Below the pieces are notes generated by a model. It saw nothing but the letters and a program-made list of their open reading frames with translations, made no database searches and had not been told where the DNA came from. Shown here piece after piece: positions 63,776-64,000 of a stretch of DNA of 64,000 nt (position 1 is its first letter; each line of letters starts with the position of its first letter). The stretch comes from Nocardioides antri. Its GTDB lineage: Bacteria > Actinomycetota > Actinomycetes > Propionibacteriales > Nocardioidaceae. The position numbers and the translations under genes were made by a program. Location of the stretch: contig NZ_VUJW01000001.1 in the NCBI RefSeq assembly GCF_008373765.1, forward strand, positions 744,189-808,188, read 5' to 3'.

Positions 63776-64000
63776 ATGGACCGCCGGATCTTCGGGATCG
63801 AGAACGAGTACGGCGTCACGTGCACGTTCAAGGGACAGCGGCGGCTCAGCCCCGACGAGGTGGCCCGCTACCTCTTCCGCAAGGTCGTGTCCTGGGGCCG
63901 TTCGAGCAACGTCTTCCTGCGCAACGGCGCCCGTCTCTACCTCGACGTGGGCAGCCACCCGGAGTACGCCACGCCCGAGTGCGACGACGTCGTCGAGCTC
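63776..64000 (+). CDS. pafA: Pup--protein ligase (partial, runs off the right edge)
   Basis: The first 75 residues of PafA, which ligates the C-terminal Glu of Pup to substrate lysines using [26 protein letters not shown] (catalytic/metal Glu about residue 9) and [24 protein letters not shown] match PafA. The short loop between them, without the Dop-specific insertion, separates it from dop. The gene continues past the window. Confidence 0.95.
   Translation, partial: MDRRIFGIENEYGVTCTFKGQRRLSPDEVARYLFRKVVSWGRSSNVFLRNGARLYLDVGSHPEYATPECDDVVEL

Overview
The window reads as chromosomal backbone of a very G+C-rich actinobacterium, most likely a Nocardioides-like member of the Propionibacteriales (genus is inference). 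Supporting markers are a mabA-inhA type fabG-fabI pair, the mycothiol gene mshC in its conserved actinobacterial neighbourhood (MSMEG_4193-type phosphatase, DUF3090, SCO1664-like protein, PAC2 protein), a GuaB1-type enzyme, and a Pup-proteasome locus (arc, dop, pup, prcB, prcA, pafA). I see no insertion sequence, prophage, CRISPR array or origin. One tRNA gene (Leu, GAG) is present. Genes are packed tightly, often with ATGA or TGATG overlaps, and no gene-free stretch exceeds 300 bases.

Layout. 1-3.9 kb: end of an unknown gene, two small conserved proteins, dodecin, fabG-fabI, a YwaF-type membrane protein and a SixA-type phosphatase. 3.9-13.8 kb: serB, an ABC ATPase with a TauE/SafE permease, a hydrolase, a methyltransferase, a phosphoesterase, a PP2C phosphatase, and a luciferase-like monooxygenase with its FMN reductase. 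13.8-18.6 kb: an EF-G2 paralogue, a PEBP protein, a siroheme synthase and an rRNA methylase. 18.6-22.8 kb: a tandem-receiver response regulator divergent from two paralogous membrane histidine kinases whose catalytic defects are complementary. 22.8-26.1 kb: def and a FadE24/FadE23-like acyl-CoA dehydrogenase pair under a clear operator. 26.3-28.4 kb: an ECF sigma operon. 28.4-31.5 kb: galK, guaB1 and a nucleosidase. 31.5-33.9 kb: a Ser/Thr kinase, an overlapping ECF sigma gene and an exported repeat protein. 33.9-37.2 kb: a LysR-like effector domain without HTH, an HNH nuclease, ppk2, an M23 peptidase behind a structured leader, an IscA-like protein and tRNA-Leu. 37.2-43.5 kb: membrane proteins, an M20 peptidase, an aldo/keto reductase, uppP and corA. 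43.5-47.7 kb: the mshC cluster. 47.7-52.3 kb: metH behind an S-adenosylhomocysteine riboswitch, then a HAD phosphatase. 52.2-64 kb: a RecB-like nuclease, a site-2 protease, trmI, a glutamine amidotransferase and the whole Pup-proteasome system up to the start of pafA.

Two themes stand out. First, at least 27 genes have a TANNNT hexamer ending 6-9 bases before the start codon, so leaderless transcription appears to dominate here; I used this to choose several starts. Second, paralogous neighbours with complementary losses of conserved residues occur twice: the histidine kinase pair (one keeps the phospho-acceptor His, the other keeps the ATPase site) and the acyl-CoA dehydrogenase pair. The kinase pair with its double-receiver regulator is the best candidate for an undescribed system in this window.
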